Source: Verticiella sediminum (GTDB lineage Bacteria; Pseudomonadota; Gammaproteobacteria; Burkholderiales; Burkholderiaceae_B). From it: a stretch of 64,000 nt of DNA. The stretch is taken from positions 52,655 through 116,654 of the forward strand of contig NZ_VLTJ01000025.1 in the NCBI RefSeq assembly GCF_007558815.1, read 5' to 3'. Below the pieces are notes generated by a model. That model was not told where the DNA came from and did no database searches. It was given only the letters and a program-made list of their open reading frames with translations. The translations under genes were made by a program, and so were the position numbers. This document shows, piece by piece, positions 56,721 to 64,000 of the stretch (the first letter of the stretch is position 1; the number at the start of each line of letters is the position of its first letter).

Positions 56721-58232
56721 GTGACCGGTCCGGCATTCCCCGAGAGCAGCAACCTGGGCGGCATGATCGCCGAGCTGCCCGACGACCATCCCTGGCTGAT
56801 CGAGGTCGCGCCCGACGGCAGCGAGCGCCGCTTCGGCTACGGCGAACTGCGCCGCTACGCCGCGGCGGTGGCCCGTTCGGTGCAGGCGCGCGGGCTGCCG
56901 GCAGGCAGCCGCATCGGCCTGGTCGGCCTGAACAGCGCACAGTACCTGCTGACCTACTACGGCATCATGCAGGCCGGCTACTGCGCCGTGCCGATCGGCT
57001 ACAAGCTGGCCCTGGAGAGCGTGGAGTACGTGCTCGGCGACGCCGGCGTCGCCCTGGTCTATGCCGACGCCGACTGGGCCGGACGCCTGGCGGGCAAGGT
57101 CGACACCCTGCCCCTGGGCGACGGCCGCGCCTGGGCCGCCAGCCTGTCGTTCGGCGCCTTCGAAGCGGCCGAGGTGCCGCCGGACGAGCCCGCCACCATC
57201 CTCTACACCTCGGGCTCGACCGGCGTGCCCAAGGGTGTGCCGCTGACCCACGGCGGCTATATCTGGACGCTGCGCGCGGTCGCCGCGAACGGCGGCGAGT
57301 TCATGCGCGAGCACCAGGCGCGCGTGCTCACCGCCGCCCCGCTGTCGCACATGAACGCCCTGTTCCTCGCCAAGACCGTCACGGCCTACGGCGGCACCCT
57401 GGTGCTGATGACGCAGTTCAACGCGCGCGCCTTTCTCGAAGCCGCCGCGCGCCATCGCTGCAGCATCGTCACGGGCGTGCCCACCATGTTCGCGCTCTGC
57501 GCGCGCGAGACCGATCTGCTCGAGCAGCTCGACCTTGCCAGCGTGCAGAGCGTGGCCATGGGCTCGGCGCCGGTCAGCGACGCGCTCTTCGAGCAGGTGC
57601 GCGCCATGTTCCCCTTCGCCGTGGTGCAGAACGGCTGGGGCACGACCGAGACCGGCCCGGCCGTGTTCGGCCCGCACCCGGACGGCCTGCCGCGTCCGCC
57701 GCTGGCGCTGGGCCACCCGCTGCCCGGCGTCCAGGTGCGCCTGGAAGGCGGCAGCCCGGACGAAGGCGAGCTCTACGTGCGCAACGGCGCCATCATGCCG
57801 GGCTACCTCAATCGCGACGACGAGACGCGCAAGCGGCTGGTCGACGGCTGGTACAAGACCGGCGACGTAATGCGCCGCGACGCCCACGGCTTCTACTACT
57901 TCGTCGGGCGCGCGGACGACATGTTCGTGTGCGGCGGCGAGAACATGTACCCCGGCGAGATCGAGCTGCTGCTCGAGAAGCACCCCGGCGTGGCGCAGGC
58001 CGCCGTGGTGCCCGTGCCCGACGAGATCAAGGGCCAGATCCCGGCCGCCTTCATCGTGCGCAAGCCCGGCAGCAGCGTCACCGAGGACGAGATCAAGGCC
58101 TACGCCCTGGCCAACGGCCCGGTCTACCAGCACCCGCGCTTCGTGCGCTTCATCGACGAGATGCCGCTGTCGGCCGCCAACAAGATCGACAAGAAACGCA
58201 TCAAGGAACTGGCTGCCGGCCTGGGTCGCTGA
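56721..58232 (+). CDS. AMP-dependent acyl-CoA ligase (short/aromatic acid type)
   Basis: A 503-residue ligase starting at the GTG at 56721, 8 bp after the thioesterase stop. The P-loop is ILYTSGSTGVPKGVPLTH, followed by NGWGTTETGPAV, KTGDVMRRDAHGFYYFVGRADDMFVCGGENMYPGEIE and a final Lys region (SAANKIDKKRIKE). The overall plan fits ligases of aromatic or short-chain acids (caffeate, benzoate, crotonobetaine types) better than FadD. It would turn the imported acid into its CoA ester. Confidence 0.9.
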   Translation: MTGPAFPESSNLGGMIAELPDDHPWLIEVAPDGSERRFGYGELRRYAAAVARSVQARGLPAGSRIGLVGLNSAQYLLTYYGIMQAGYCAVPIGYKLALESVEYVLGDAGVALVYADADWAGRLAGKVDTLPLGDGRAWAASLSFGAFEAAEVPPDEPATILYTSGSTGVPKGVPLTHGGYIWTLRAVAANGGEFMREHQARVLTAAPLSHMNALFLAKTVTAYGGTLVLMTQFNARAFLEAAARHRCSIVTGVPTMFALCARETDLLEQLDLASVQSVAMGSAPVSDALFEQVRAMFPFAVVQNGWGTTETGPAVFGPHPDGLPRPPLALGHPLPGVQVRLEGGSPDEGELYVRNGAIMPGYLNRDDETRKRLVDGWYKTGDVMRRDAHGFYYFVGRADDMFVCGGENMYPGEIELLLEKHPGVAQAAVVPVPDEIKGQIPAAFIVRKPGSSVTEDEIKAYALANGPVYQHPRFVRFIDEMPLSAANKIDKKRIKELAAGLGR

Positions 58233-58322
58233 GGCAGGCGCGCGGCATGCCCGCGCCGCCCGCCCGACCGGCAGCCGCGTACATCCGGCGCTTCGCGCCA
58301 CTGACATCATCGAGGTCTACCC

Positions 58323-59345
58323 ATGAAAGCACAGGTCATCCGCTCCCACGGCGATCTGGACCAGATCACTTTCGAAGAGAACTGGCCCACCCCCACCCCC
58401 GGCGACGGCGAGGTGGTGATCCGCGTCGGCGCATGCGCGCTCAACTATCACGATCTCTTCACGCTGCACGGCATGCCGGGCATCAAGGTGCCCATGCCCA
58501 TCATCATGGGCATCGACATGGCCGGCACCGTGTCCGCCGTTGGGCCCAATGCGGGCGACTGGAAGGAAGGCGATCGCGTGCTCGCCGACCCGCTGACCCG
58601 CGAGGGCCGCTACGCGCTGCTGGGCGAGACCGTGGACGGCGGCCTCGCCGAGTACTGCAAAGTCCCGGCCGAGCAGCTCATCCGGCTGCCCGGGAACGTC
58701 GGCTTCGACAAGGCCGCCGCCCTGCCCGTCGCCTACGGCACGGCCTATCGCATGATGGTCACGCGCGGCGGCCTGCCGCTGGACGGCAGTTGGGCCGGCA
58801 GGAAGGTGTTCATCCTCGGCGCTTCCGGCGGTGTGGGCACGTGCTGCGTGCAGCTTGCCAAGCTGAGCGGCGCCGAGGTGATCGTGGCCGCATCCAGCCA
58901 GGAAAAGCTCGACAAGCTCGCCGCGCTGGGCGCCGACCACGGCATCGACTACAAGGCCGACGACTTCATGAAGGCCCTGCACGGCATCGCCGGCAAGCCG
59001 CGCATCACCGGCGAGGGCGGGGTCGACATGATCATCAACTTCACCGGCGGCGACACCTGGGTACCGTCGATCAAGAGCCTGAAGAAGGGCGGCTCGCTGC
59101 TGACCTGCGGCGCCACCGCCGGCTTCGACCCCAAGACCGACCTGCGCTACATCTGGACCTTCGAGCTGAACATCCTCGGCTCCAACGGCTGGATGCGCGA
59201 GGACCTGCACGCCCTGCTCGAGCTGGTCCAGCAAGGCCGCCTCGATCCCCCGGTGGAAATGTCCTACCCGCTCGAGAAGGCCGCCGACGCCTTCCGCGCC
59301 CTGGAAGACCGCACCGCCTTCGGCAAGCTGGTGATCCTGCCATGA
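58323..59345 (+). CDS. MDR-family oxidoreductase (quinone-oxidoreductase/zinc-free alcohol dehydrogenase type)
   Basis: A 340-residue medium-chain dehydrogenase. N-terminal GroES-like domain (VGACALNYHDLFTLHGMPGIKVPMPIIMGIDMAGTVSAVG) and nucleotide-binding loop ILGASGGVGTCCVQLAKLSGAEVIV are clear. The catalytic zinc Cys is replaced by the NYHD sequence, so it is likely a zinc-independent NADPH-dependent reductase of enones or quinones. The stop overlaps the SDR start by 4 bp. Confidence 0.9.
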   Translation: MKAQVIRSHGDLDQITFEENWPTPTPGDGEVVIRVGACALNYHDLFTLHGMPGIKVPMPIIMGIDMAGTVSAVGPNAGDWKEGDRVLADPLTREGRYALLGETVDGGLAEYCKVPAEQLIRLPGNVGFDKAAALPVAYGTAYRMMVTRGGLPLDGSWAGRKVFILGASGGVGTCCVQLAKLSGAEVIVAASSQEKLDKLAALGADHGIDYKADDFMKALHGIAGKPRITGEGGVDMIINFTGGDTWVPSIKSLKKGGSLLTCGATAGFDPKTDLRYIWTFELNILGSNGWMREDLHALLELVQQGRLDPPVEMSYPLEKAADAFRALEDRTAFGKLVILP

Positions 59346-60154
59346 GCGCTGCCGCGCAGCGGCCGGAGGATCTGGCGCCTGCTGCCGCTCACCCGCGCAG
59401 CCTGCAGGGCAAGGTCGCCCTGGTGACGGGCGCGAGCCGGGGCATCGGACGCGCGATTGCCCGCGCGTTGGCGCGCGACGGCGCCCTGGTTGCGGTGCAC
59501 TGCAACAGCGCCCGGGAGGCCGCCGAAGCGCTGGTGGCCGAGATCGCGGCGGCGGGCGGGCAAGCACTCGTCGTGCAGGCCGATCTGGCGCACGCCGACG
59601 GTCCGTGCGCGCTGCTCGAGGACCTGGACGTCCAACTGCGCCAGCGGCTGGGCAGCCCCGCCCTGGATATCCTGGTCAACAACGCCGGCGTCATCAAGCG
59701 CGAGCCGATCGAAGCGGTGACACCTGAGCAGTTCGACCTAACGCTGACGGTCAACCTGAAGGCGCCGTTCTTCCTCATCCAGCAGGCGCTGCCGCGCCTG
59801 CGCGAGCAGGGCCGCATCATCAACATCTCCTCGATGGGCACGCGCGCTGCCTTCCCGGCGATGGCCGCGTATGCGCCCGCCAAGGCCGGCCTGGAGGCGC
59901 TCACCCGCCTGCTCGCCGTGCAGCTCGGCCCGCGCGGGATCACGGTCAACGCGGTTGCACCCGGGCTGACCGACACGGCGATGAACCCGCTCGACATGGC
60001 CTCGCCGGCGGCAGCGCAGGCCATCGCCGGCATCGCGCTGGGCCGGCTCGGCCAGCCCGCCGACATTGCCGAGGTGGTCGCCTTCCTGGCCTCGGATGCG
60101 GCGCGCTGGGTCACGGGCCAGTGCATCGAGGCAAGCGGCGGCCAGCGCTTGTAA
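59342..60154 (+). CDS. Short-chain dehydrogenase/reductase (FabG-like)
   Basis: A 270-residue SDR from the ATG at 59342. The first 22 residues are an Ala/Pro-rich extension. Cofactor loop TGASRGIG is at 29-36. Structural NNAG, Asn138, catalytic Ser163/164 (NISSMG), Tyr177 and Lys181 (AYAPAKAG) complete the tetrad. The C-terminal DAARWVTGQCIEASGGQRL is the usual end. It likely oxidises or reduces a hydroxyacyl intermediate in the same pathway as the MDR and ligase genes. Confidence 0.93.
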   Translation: MSAAAQRPEDLAPAAAHPRSLQGKVALVTGASRGIGRAIARALARDGALVAVHCNSAREAAEALVAEIAAAGGQALVVQADLAHADGPCALLEDLDVQLRQRLGSPALDILVNNAGVIKREPIEAVTPEQFDLTLTVNLKAPFFLIQQALPRLREQGRIINISSMGTRAAFPAMAAYAPAKAGLEALTRLLAVQLGPRGITVNAVAPGLTDTAMNPLDMASPAAAQAIAGIALGRLGQPADIAEVVAFLASDAARWVTGQCIEASGGQRL

Positions 60155-60290
60155 GGGCCGTGCGGTGGCGCTCGTAGGTTGCACTGCAGCATAAGAGAAT
60201 TTCTGGTTGCAGTTGGATATGCGCTAACCTTAGGGTTTACCCCAAACCCAGACGATGCCGCAGCCGGGGCTCCTGGTGCCCCTATCCCAC

Positions 60291-61895
60291 ATGCGCTTTC
60301 AAGACTGGTCCAACCCCTACCCTTCCGTGCGCGCGCCGATCTTTGCGCGCAACGTGGTGGCCGCCTCGCAGCCTCTGGCGGGCCAGGCCGCCTTGCGCGT
60401 GCTTGCCCGCGGCGGCAACGCGGTGGACGCCACCATCGCGGCCGCGGCGACGATCGCCCTCACGGAGCCCTGCAGCAACGGGCTCGGGTCGGACTGCTTC
60501 GCCATCGTCTGGGACGGCGCGCGCCTGCATGGCCTGAACGCCTCGGGCGTCGCGCCGGCGGCGTGGAGCCCGGCGTATTTCGAGCGCAAGCACGGCCACA
60601 TTCCCCAACGCGGCTGGGACAGCGTGACGATCCCGGGGGCGGTGGCCGGCTGGGCCGCGCTGCAGGCGCGCTTCGGCAAACTCCCGTTCGAGGACTCGCT
60701 CGCGCCGGCGATCGAATACGCCCGCCGCGGCTTCGCCGTCTCGCCCGCCGTGCACCGCAAATGGGCCGCGCAGGCGGACGCGCTGCGCGATGAGCCGGGC
60801 TTCGCCGAGCACTTCCTGCCGCGCGGACGCGTGCCGGCCACGGGGGAACACTTCGTCCTCAAGGACGCGGCCGATACGCTCGAGCGCATCGCCGCCTCGG
60901 CGGGCCGCGACTTCTACGAAGGCGCCACCGCCCACAAGCTCATCGCCCATGCGCAGGCGCACGACGCCGCGATCACCCTGGCGGACCTGCGCAACTACCA
61001 GCCCGAGTGGATGGAGCTGCTCGGCCGCGAGTTCCGCGGCTACACCCTGCACGAGATCCCGCCCAGCGGCCAGGGCATCGCCGCGCTGATCGCGCTGGGC
61101 GTGCTGGATCACCTGGACATCGGCGCGCGCCCGGCCGACCATCCCGCCACCCAGCACCTGATGATCGAGGCGATGAAGCTCGCCTTCGCCGACGTGCATG
61201 CGCACATCGCCGATCCGCGCCACATGCAGGTCACGCCGCAGGAGATGCTGTCGGACGCCTACCTGTCCGAGCGCGCGCGCCTGATCGATCCGCAGCGCGC
61301 GCAGACCTATGCCACCGGCCATGCGCCGCCCGGCGGTACCGTGCACCTGTGCGTGGCCGACCAGAACGGGATGATGGTGAGCTTCGTGCAGTCCAACTAC
61401 CAGGGCTTCGGCTCGGGCGTCGTGGTGCCCGGCACCGGCGTCAGCCTGCAGAACCGCGGCTATGGTTTCTCGCTCGATCCGCGCCACCCCAACGTGGTGG
61501 GCGGCGGCAAGCGCCCGTTCCATACCATCATTCCGGCCTTTCTCACGCGCGACGGGGCGCCGGTCATGAGCTTCGGGGTCATGGGCGGCAACATGCAGCC
61601 GCAGGGCCACCTGCAGGCCGTGGTGCGCATGCTGGCCTTCGAGCAGCAGCCGCAATCGGCCTGCGACGCGCCGCGCTGGCGCTGGCACCAGGGCCTGCGG
61701 GTCGATGTCGAGGCCGCCATGCCCGCATCCACCGTGGCGGGGCTGCAGGCGCGCGGCCACGACATCCATATCGGTACCGGCGCAGACATGGACTTCGGCT
61801 CCGGCCAGTTCATCTGGCGCCTCGGCGACCCCGCGGTCGACGGCTATGTGGTCGCCAGCGATGGCCGCCGGGACGGCCTGGCCGCCGGCTTCTGA
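60291..61895 (+). CDS. Gamma-glutamyltransferase family protein, cytosolic form
   Basis: A 534-residue Ntn-hydrolase. Thr350 (PPGGTVHLCVADQNG) is the predicted autoprocessing nucleophile, followed by FVQSNYQGFGSGVVVPGTGVSLQNRG and SFGVMGGNMQPQGHLQ, which are typical of the family. There is no signal peptide: MRFQDWSNPYPSVRAPIFARNVVA begins directly, so it should stay in the cytoplasm, unlike periplasmic Ggt. It may hydrolyse a gamma-glutamyl or related amide. ATG at 60291 chosen; an ATG at 60255 is possible. The 136-bp gap before it has no gene. Confidence 0.9.
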   Translation: MRFQDWSNPYPSVRAPIFARNVVAASQPLAGQAALRVLARGGNAVDATIAAAATIALTEPCSNGLGSDCFAIVWDGARLHGLNASGVAPAAWSPAYFERKHGHIPQRGWDSVTIPGAVAGWAALQARFGKLPFEDSLAPAIEYARRGFAVSPAVHRKWAAQADALRDEPGFAEHFLPRGRVPATGEHFVLKDAADTLERIAASAGRDFYEGATAHKLIAHAQAHDAAITLADLRNYQPEWMELLGREFRGYTLHEIPPSGQGIAALIALGVLDHLDIGARPADHPATQHLMIEAMKLAFADVHAHIADPRHMQVTPQEMLSDAYLSERARLIDPQRAQTYATGHAPPGGTVHLCVADQNGMMVSFVQSNYQGFGSGVVVPGTGVSLQNRGYGFSLDPRHPNVVGGGKRPFHTIIPAFLTRDGAPVMSFGVMGGNMQPQGHLQAVVRMLAFEQQPQSACDAPRWRWHQGLRVDVEAAMPASTVAGLQARGHDIHIGTGADMDFGSGQFIWRLGDPAVDGYVVASDGRRDGLAAGF

Positions 61896-61907
61896 ATACA
61901 CCGCGCC

Positions 61908-61944
61908 TCCTTGGCGCTGCGCAGCGGCTGCGCAGCGCCAAGGA
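61908..61944. terminator. 16-bp perfect inverted repeat after the GGT-like gene
   Basis: TCCTTGGCGCTGCGCA (61908-61923) is followed by a 5-nt loop and its exact complement (61929-61944). It begins 13 bp after the stop codon. No T tract follows, so it may be a factor-assisted terminator or an mRNA-stabilising hairpin. Confidence 0.6.
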
Positions 61945-62032
61945 AGTGCAGCTTGCGCAGCCCGGCCACGCGCCGCTAGGATGCACGGTACCTTTTCCTT
62001 CGCCCCCTTGCGGGCTTCTTGCGGAGTTCAGC

Positions 62033-62932
62033 ATGTCTTCCATCAGTGCCAAGTCGTACGAACCAGCACAGCCGATGCGAGTCGCCTTCGTCGGTCTCGG
62101 TGTGATGGGCTTTCCGATGGCGGGCCACCTGGCCGCCGCGGGGCACCAGGTATGTGTATACAACCGCACGCCGGCCAAGGCTGCCGCCTGGGCCGAGGAG
62201 TTCGGCCAGACGCACGCGGCCACGCCGCGCGAGGCGGCCGCCCAGGCCGACGTCGTGCTCTGCTGCGTGGGCAACGACGACGACCTGCGCAGCGTGGTGC
62301 TGGGCGAGGACGGTATCTACGCCGGCCTGCGCCAGGGCGGCGTGCTGGTCGACCACACCACGGCCTCGGCCGAGGTGGCGCGCGAGCTGCATGCGAGCGG
62401 CCAGCAGCGTGGCATCGACTTCATCGATGCGCCGGTCTCGGGTGGACAGGCCGGCGCCGTCAATGGCGCGCTCACCGTCATGTGCGGCGGCGATGCCGGC
62501 GTGTTCGAACGGGTGCGGCCGGCGGTCTCGGCCTATGCGCGCGCGGTGACGCTGCTGGGCCCCGTGGGCAGCGGCCAGCTCGCCAAGATGGTGAACCAGA
62601 TCTGCATCGCCGGCCTGGTCCAGGCGCTGTCCGAAGGCATCGCATTCGGCAAGGCGGCAGGGCTGGACATGAAGCAGGTGCTGGAGGTCGTCAGCAAAGG
62701 GGCCGCGCAGAGCTGGCAGATGGAAAACCGCGGTGCCACGATGGTCGACGGCCAGTTCGACTTCGGCTTTGCGGTCGACTGGATGCGCAAGGATCTTTCC
62801 CTGGTCCTGGACGAAGCGCGTCGCAACGGCGCCCGCGTTCCGGTGGCGGCACTGGTCGACCAGTTCTATGGCGACATTCAGAAAATGGGCGGAGGCCGCT
62901 GGGATACCTCCAGCCTCGTGACCCGCCTCTGA
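62033..62932 (+). CDS. 3-Hydroxyisobutyrate dehydrogenase family (beta-hydroxyacid dehydrogenase)
   Basis: A 299-residue NAD(P)-dependent dehydrogenase. Nucleotide loop GLGVMG is at 21-26, the substrate loop reads FIDAPVSGGQAGAVNGALTVMCGG, and the catalytic Lys185 is in GSGQLAKMVNQI. Members act on 3-hydroxyisobutyrate, tartronate semialdehyde or related acids. It follows the GGT-like gene and its hairpin by 88 bp. Substrate is not certain; cotranscription with the upstream gene is doubtful because of the hairpin. Confidence 0.92.
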   Translation: MSSISAKSYEPAQPMRVAFVGLGVMGFPMAGHLAAAGHQVCVYNRTPAKAAAWAEEFGQTHAATPREAAAQADVVLCCVGNDDDLRSVVLGEDGIYAGLRQGGVLVDHTTASAEVARELHASGQQRGIDFIDAPVSGGQAGAVNGALTVMCGGDAGVFERVRPAVSAYARAVTLLGPVGSGQLAKMVNQICIAGLVQALSEGIAFGKAAGLDMKQVLEVVSKGAAQSWQMENRGATMVDGQFDFGFAVDWMRKDLSLVLDEARRNGARVPVAALVDQFYGDIQKMGGGRWDTSSLVTRL

Positions 62933-62983
62933 CCCTGCGGTCGGGGCCTGCCGTACGTCCTGGCGTCGCGCCCAGCGCGCGAG

Positions 62984-63285
62984 GAGACAACGAGGCGGCC
63001 CTGGTGTTCCTGGCGCTCGCCCTGGCCATCGGCAATGCCTGGCGGATACTCGCCGGCCTCGTCTGAGGCTACACCCTCGCCTGGACCGGACATTTCGGCT
63101 TCGAGCACAATCGGCCGGCCTCGTTCAAGCAGCCGCTCTACAGTTTCATGGGCGACTGGAAAATGGGGTGGCAAATGCTCACCGGCAAGGTGCCCTGGCG
63201 AGGCAGGCGCAGCGGCGCGAATGGGCATAGCGATTGCTCTGGCCAGGGGCTCGCCCGGCACGCCCCGTTGGCCGGGCCCCGCTAG
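62984..63285 (+). pseudogene. Decayed DUF962/Mpo1-like remnant
   Basis: One reading frame gives LVFLALALAIGNAWRILAGLV, then an in-frame stop (TGA, 63064-63066), then GYTLAWTGHFGFEHNRPASF, KQPLYSFMGDWKMGWQMLTG and KVPWRG. This matches the C-terminal half of the DUF962/Mpo1-like membrane family (GHFGFE-x-N-x-PA-x-F and SFMGDWKM-x-W-x-ML-x-G). The N-terminal part is missing and the conserved half has no start codon. The remnant runs into unrelated sequence after about 63201. A former gene, now inactive. Confidence 0.75.
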
Positions 63286-63294
63286 GAGAACGCC

Positions 63295-63879
63295 ATGGCA
63301 AAGCCGCTCAAGGGTAAACAGATCGCTGTCCTCGTGACGGACAATTTCGAGCAGGTCGAACTCACCAGCCCGCGTCAGGCGCTCGAGGACGCCGGCGCCA
63401 CTGTCCACATCCTGTCGGCCAAGACGGGGCAGGTGCGCGGCATGAACCACGACGAGAAGGCCGACAGCTTCAAGGTGGACGCCACCTGGGACGATGCCGA
63501 TCCCGCCGAGTACGCCGGCGTGGTGCTGCCCGGCGGTGTCTTCAACTCGGACGCCATCCGCTGCGAGCCGGGGGCGCAGAGCTTCGTGCAGGCGATCCAC
63601 GAGCAGGGCCGCCCCATCGCCGTGATCTGCCACGGCCCCTGGCTGCTGGTGTCCGCCGGCCTGGTGTCGGGCAAGCAGATGACGAGCTTTCCCACGCTGC
63701 AGGACGACATCAGGAACGCCGGCGGCGCCTGGGTGGACGAGGAGGTCGTGATGGACGGCAACCTCATCAGCAGCCGCAAGCCCGACGACCTGCCGGCCTT
63801 CAACGCCAAGCTCATCGAAGCGTTGAAACGCGGCGGGGCGCTGGGTGCAGAGCAGCCGGCGCCGGCTGCTCCGACCTAG
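63295..63879 (+). CDS. DJ-1/PfpI family protein (YhbO/YajL-type)
   Basis: A 194-residue protein of the DJ-1/PfpI superfamily, with AGGAG 6 bp before the ATG. The nucleophile elbow is Cys112-His113 (AVICHGPWLLVSAGLVSGK), and an acidic partner lies in DNFEQVEL. TSFPTLQDDIRNAGGAWVDEEVV is typical of the YhbO group, which is linked to stress resistance and debated deglycase activity. It lies just downstream of the DUF962 remnant and has its own ribosome-binding site. The last 121 bp of the window hold no complete gene. Confidence 0.93.
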   Translation: MAKPLKGKQIAVLVTDNFEQVELTSPRQALEDAGATVHILSAKTGQVRGMNHDEKADSFKVDATWDDADPAEYAGVVLPGGVFNSDAIRCEPGAQSFVQAIHEQGRPIAVICHGPWLLVSAGLVSGKQMTSFPTLQDDIRNAGGAWVDEEVVMDGNLISSRKPDDLPAFNAKLIEALKRGGALGAEQPAPAAPT

Positions 63880-64000
63880 CGCCCAGGGTGCATCGACGCG
63901 CGACGTTCTCCTTGGGCGAGCTTCGGCGCGGCGCCGCTGGACGCCGGGCCGCCATCGCCTATACTCGTGAATGCAAACGCGGGGGTCCTCGCCGGCCCGG

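Overview
The window looks like chromosomal DNA from a high-GC betaproteobacterium of the Alcaligenaceae (Bordetella/Achromobacter-like). This rests on gene content and not on a database search. The signs are four stand-alone Bug/TctC-type solute receptors, a separate tctBA pair, a neisserial-type porin, a Mg-type HemB, a zapA-6S RNA locus, and many catabolic operons with regulators beside them. I saw no rRNA, tRNA, CRISPR array, insertion sequence or phage gene.

Layout, left to right. (1) 1-404: the start of a cytochrome c4 gene, cut by the window edge. (2) 635-7485, minus strand: a compact eight-gene operon with an XRE-cupin regulator, a polar amino-acid ABC transporter (ATPase, two permeases, receptor), a class-IV aminotransferase-fold protein, an enolase-superfamily protein and an ornithine-cyclodeaminase-family protein. 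It sits between cytochrome c4 and engB, which are neighbours in some other proteobacteria. Two of its enzymes appear to lack canonical catalytic residues. (3) 7737-9397: housekeeping engB and hemB. (4) 9437-30660: a catabolic island. A GntR/UTRA regulator diverges from a porin. The porin is followed by an AtuA-like protein, a DUF4387 protein, a Bug receptor, an AbrB-family membrane protein, an acyl-CoA ligase, an MFS transporter, HyuB, HyuA and a 2-hydroxyacid dehydrogenase, many joined by 4-bp ATGA overlaps. Then come a flavin dehydrogenase, a ThDP-dependent decarboxylase-like enzyme and an ALDH3-type aldehyde dehydrogenase. A convergent pair follows, an amidohydrolase and a second, clearly paralogous Bug receptor. 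A 24-bp dyad-like element is shared by the porin promoter and the region upstream of the second Bug gene, suggesting one regulon.

(5) 31140-41464: nitronate monooxygenase-like gene, fumC, an ABC exporter, a Bug-RraA pair divergent from a LysR regulator, a second 2-hydroxyacid dehydrogenase, a DHA2-type MFS exporter, and a very small LuxR-type HTH protein. (6) 41555-50108: a fourth Bug receptor, msrA, a small cytochrome c, lgt convergent with and overlapping a SIMPL-domain gene, a TauE/SafE permease, the 6S RNA gene downstream of zapA and a coiled-coil gene, tctBA with a strong terminator, and an Lrp/AsnC regulator.

(7) 50320-63879: a cysteine-dioxygenase-like cupin, an M14-type deacylase/peptidase, then a plus-strand run of a VOC protein, a NitT/TauT-type ABC transporter with two permeases, a hotdog thioesterase, an acyl-CoA ligase, an MDR oxidoreductase and an SDR. 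This resembles uptake and CoA-activation of an organic (perhaps aromatic) acid. It is followed by a cytosolic gamma-glutamyltransferase-like protein, a 3-hydroxyisobutyrate-dehydrogenase-like enzyme, a decayed DUF962/Mpo1-like remnant and a DJ-1/PfpI protein.

The best candidate for an undescribed system is the 9.4-30.7 kb island. It joins the AtuA/DUF4387 pair with HyuAB-type ATP-dependent ring opening, CoA ligation and an oxidise-decarboxylate-oxidise triad. Its substrate cannot be read from the sequence.
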